8,212 bases of DNA from Halobacteria archaeon (lineage in GTDB: Archaea; Halobacteriota; Methanoliparia; Methanoliparales; Methanoliparaceae), in assembly GCA_013329575.1 (NCBI GenBank), contig DUJX01000129.1:1-8212 (forward strand), given 5' to 3'. Position numbers and translations under genes: made by a program. A model generated the notes under the pieces. That model searched no databases. It had not been told where the DNA came from and worked only from the letters and a program-made list of their open reading frames with translations. How positions within the stretch are numbered: position 1 is the stretch's first letter; every line of letters starts with the position of its first letter. Positions 6,657-8,212 of this stretch are shown one piece after another.

Positions 6657-7427
6657 TATCTTTCGACGAATATAGTCCCAATAGAGCGATTAAGACGAAT
6701 CAAGGAGATAAAAAAAAGGTCTAAAGAACGAAAGATTATTGTTAGCACGCAACTCGTTGAAGCAGGGGTAGATATCGATGTTGACGTAGTCTATAGAGAT
6801 TTTGGTCCTTTAGATTCTATAAATCAGGTCTCAGGCAGATGTAACCGTAATTTTAGTAAAGATAAAGGTACTGTAAACGTATTTATCTTAGAAAATGATG
6901 ATGCGAAGAAATATTATACTTATATCTATGATGGTTTTATAATATCTCAAACCGAGAAAGTTCTTAAGATATATGATAAAAAGACGATATCAGAGTCTAA
7001 TTTTTTATATTTAAGCGATGCTTATTTTGAAAATATAAAGACAGGACAAAGTGCTGACGAATCAGAAGAAATCATAGATTACGTAAAGAGATTAAATTTT
7101 AATGATCTCTCTAAATTTGAATTGATCAAAGACGAACCTTACAAAGTCGATATTTTTGTTAACCTGGATGATGATGCGAAGGATGCTTGGAACAAATACC
7201 AGACTATCATACATAACAAAGAACTTAGAGGATTCGAGAAGAAGAGAGAGTTTTCAAAGATAAAAAAGACTTTTTATAGTTATGTAATCTCTGTAGACGA
7301 GAAGAAGGCGGAACGGATTTTTAATCATGAATTTGGCATAGGATACATAGACAGACACGATCTCGAAGATTATTACGATCTGGAGACGGGTTTTAAAAAT
7401 ACTGATAATGACGTTTACATAATATGA
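6657..7427 (+). pseudogene. cas3: Cas3 helicase, 5'-truncated (C-terminal 256 residues)
   Basis: Cas3 is the nuclease-helicase that degrades DNA bound by type I Cascade. The frame begins in mid-protein with YLSTNIVPIERLRRIKEIK, the start of the second helicase domain in this family. Motif V (VSTQLVEAGVDID, residues 29-41) and motif VI (QVSGRCNR, 57-64) follow, then the accessory C-terminal region to a normal stop. The HD nuclease domain and the whole first helicase domain (Walker A and DEAD-type motifs) are absent. The frame is closed by a TAA inside the second CRISPR repeat (6642-6644), and no ATG, GTG or TTG occurs in frame until TTG 7122, which would leave only 101 residues. There is no frameshift or internal stop in 256 codons, so truncation is recent or the join is artificial. 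It overlaps cas4 by four bases (ATGA). As it stands it cannot be an active Cas3. Confidence 0.85.
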
Positions 7428-7918
7428 GATCGGTTACGCCCACTTTAATATGGTATTATTACGTATGCAAGAGAGAAGTCTGGCTAATGAGTCATGAGAT
7501 CGATCCAGAACAGGATAACTCTCTAATAGAACTCGGTAGGATAGTCCATGAATTTTCTTATAAGAGGGATACGAAAGAGATATCCGTCGAAGGAATGAAA
7601 TTTGACGTTGTTAGAACTGTAGAAGGAAATGTCGTAGTATGCGAGATTAAAAAAACATCCAATTTTGAACTGCCATCTCGAATGCAGCTGGCATATTATT
7701 TATATAATCTCAAAAAAAGTGGTTTTAAAGCGAGTGGAGAACTTTTATTCCCTAAAGAAAAGAGAAAAGTCGTTGTAGAACTCGATGAGACGACTGAAAA
7801 GAAGCTAGAAGAGGCTGAAAAGGAGATACAAAAAATAATATCTCTGAATATTCCGCCAAAGGCGAATAAGACGATATTCTGTACGAAGTGCGCTTATGCA
7901 GAATTCTGCTGGGCATAG
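7424..7918 (+). CDS. cas4: CRISPR-associated exonuclease Cas4
   Basis: Cas4 is a RecB-like nuclease with an iron-sulfur cluster. It trims prespacers and helps select PAM-bearing DNA for Cas1-Cas2. This 164-residue protein appears complete. The four cluster cysteines are Cys15 (VCKREVW) and Cys153, Cys156 and Cys162 (FCTKCAYAEFC). The nuclease motifs are His42 (GRIVHE), Asp61 (MKFDVV), Glu74-x-Lys76 (CEIKKT) and the Gln88 helix (MQLAYYLY). The ATG overlaps the cas3 stop as ATGA, so translation is probably coupled to cas3; after loss of the cas3 start this coupling is doubtful, although the mRNA could come from the CRISPR leader promoter. A cas1 gene would normally follow in I-B loci, but none does. 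Confidence 0.92.
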   Translation: MRSVTPTLIWYYYVCKREVWLMSHEIDPEQDNSLIELGRIVHEFSYKRDTKEISVEGMKFDVVRTVEGNVVVCEIKKTSNFELPSRMQLAYYLYNLKKSGFKASGELLFPKEKRKVVVELDETTEKKLEEAEKEIQKIISLNIPPKANKTIFCTKCAYAEFCWA

Positions 7919-7992
7919 TCCTCGGTTTTTATGTAAAACGTATTATGTGGAGATGTAAAAAGCATAATAAATGATGAGATACTATCTTATAG

Positions 7993-8212
7993 ATGGTGGT
8001 TAAAACGGAAAAAAAGGTTGGAAAAGGTATAATACGGCTTAAAAAGGGGGATATAACGGAAGAAAAAGTGGATGCGATCGTTAATGCAGCAAACTCGAGT
8101 CTAATGGGCGGTGGTGGTGTGGACGGTGCTATACACAGACGCGGTGGTAGAACGATCTTGGAAGAATGTAAAGAGATTATAAAGACTCTTCCAAACAGGT
8201 CCCTGCCCCCGG
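7993..8212 (+). CDS. Macrodomain protein (ADP-ribose-binding), cut by window end
   Basis: The first 73 residues of a macrodomain are visible. Such proteins bind ADP-ribose and often remove ADP-ribose or O-acetyl groups (O-acetyl-ADP-ribose deacetylase type). Motifs seen are [18 protein letters not shown] (17-34), with the adenine-contacting Asp20 and the Asn31-Asn34 pair, the glycine-rich loop [15 protein letters not shown] (38-52), and ILEECKEI (55-62). The C-terminal half lies outside the window. An in-frame TAG directly precedes the ATG, so the start is ATG 7993 or GTG 7996. There is no clear ribosome site. GCATAATAA at 7962-7970, about 27 bases upstream, could be a TATA box for a leaderless transcript. 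Whether it has any link to the CRISPR genes is unknown. Confidence 0.85.
   Translation, partial: MVVKTEKKVGKGIIRLKKGDITEEKVDAIVNAANSSLMGGGGVDGAIHRRGGRTILEECKEIIKTLPNRSLPP

Noticed and set aside
7122..7427. Independent 101-residue gene starting at TTG 7122
   Set aside because: The same frame continues upstream without a stop to 6657 and encodes Cas3 helicase motifs, so this is the tail of Cas3 and not a separate gene.

Overview
The window looks like part of an archaeal chromosome. The evidence is a coenzyme F420 ligase (CofE), the HMG-CoA synthase and UbiD-type decarboxylase expected of the archaeal mevalonate route, TATA/BRE-like promoters, and heavy use of AGA/AGG and ATA codons in fairly AT-rich DNA. 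A euryarchaeal lineage is plausible, but nothing here fixes the genus. All recognisable genes lie on the + strand.

Left part (1-6097): five complete genes of ordinary metabolism. They are a CoxE-like VWA protein (29-1225), a metallo-beta-lactamase-fold hydrolase (1320-2111), a CofE homologue with an extra N-terminal stretch (2169-3068), a long-form HMG-CoA synthase (best start 3338, end 4690) and a UbiD-family decarboxylase (4856-6097). The last two probably both serve isoprenoid lipid synthesis: HMG-CoA synthase opens the mevalonate pathway, and the UbiD protein resembles archaeal anhydromevalonate phosphate decarboxylase.

Right part (6098-8212): a 462-base non-coding stretch ends in a CRISPR leader, followed by a minimal array of two 30-base repeats and one 36-base spacer (6560-6655). 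One base after the second repeat begins an open reading frame for the C-terminal third of a Cas3 helicase (6657-7427), which lacks its N-terminal half and any normal start codon. A complete cas4 overlaps its stop codon (7424-7918). No cas1 or cas2 follows; a macrodomain gene starts at 7993 and runs off the window.

Most notable observation: the sequence just before the UbiD gene (4737-4853) is a diverged copy of the CRISPR leader plus first repeat. Several blocks match in the same order and at nearly the same spacing, including a TATA-like element. A single repeat-like sequence, with its last 11 bases present twice in tandem, ends two bases before the UbiD start codon. So a decayed CRISPR leader appears to act as promoter and 5' untranslated region of a metabolic gene, and both leader-repeat units in the window run directly into same-strand coding sequence. 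The repeat/cas3 junction could be a real rearrangement or an assembly join made through a cas3-matching spacer; read coverage would decide.
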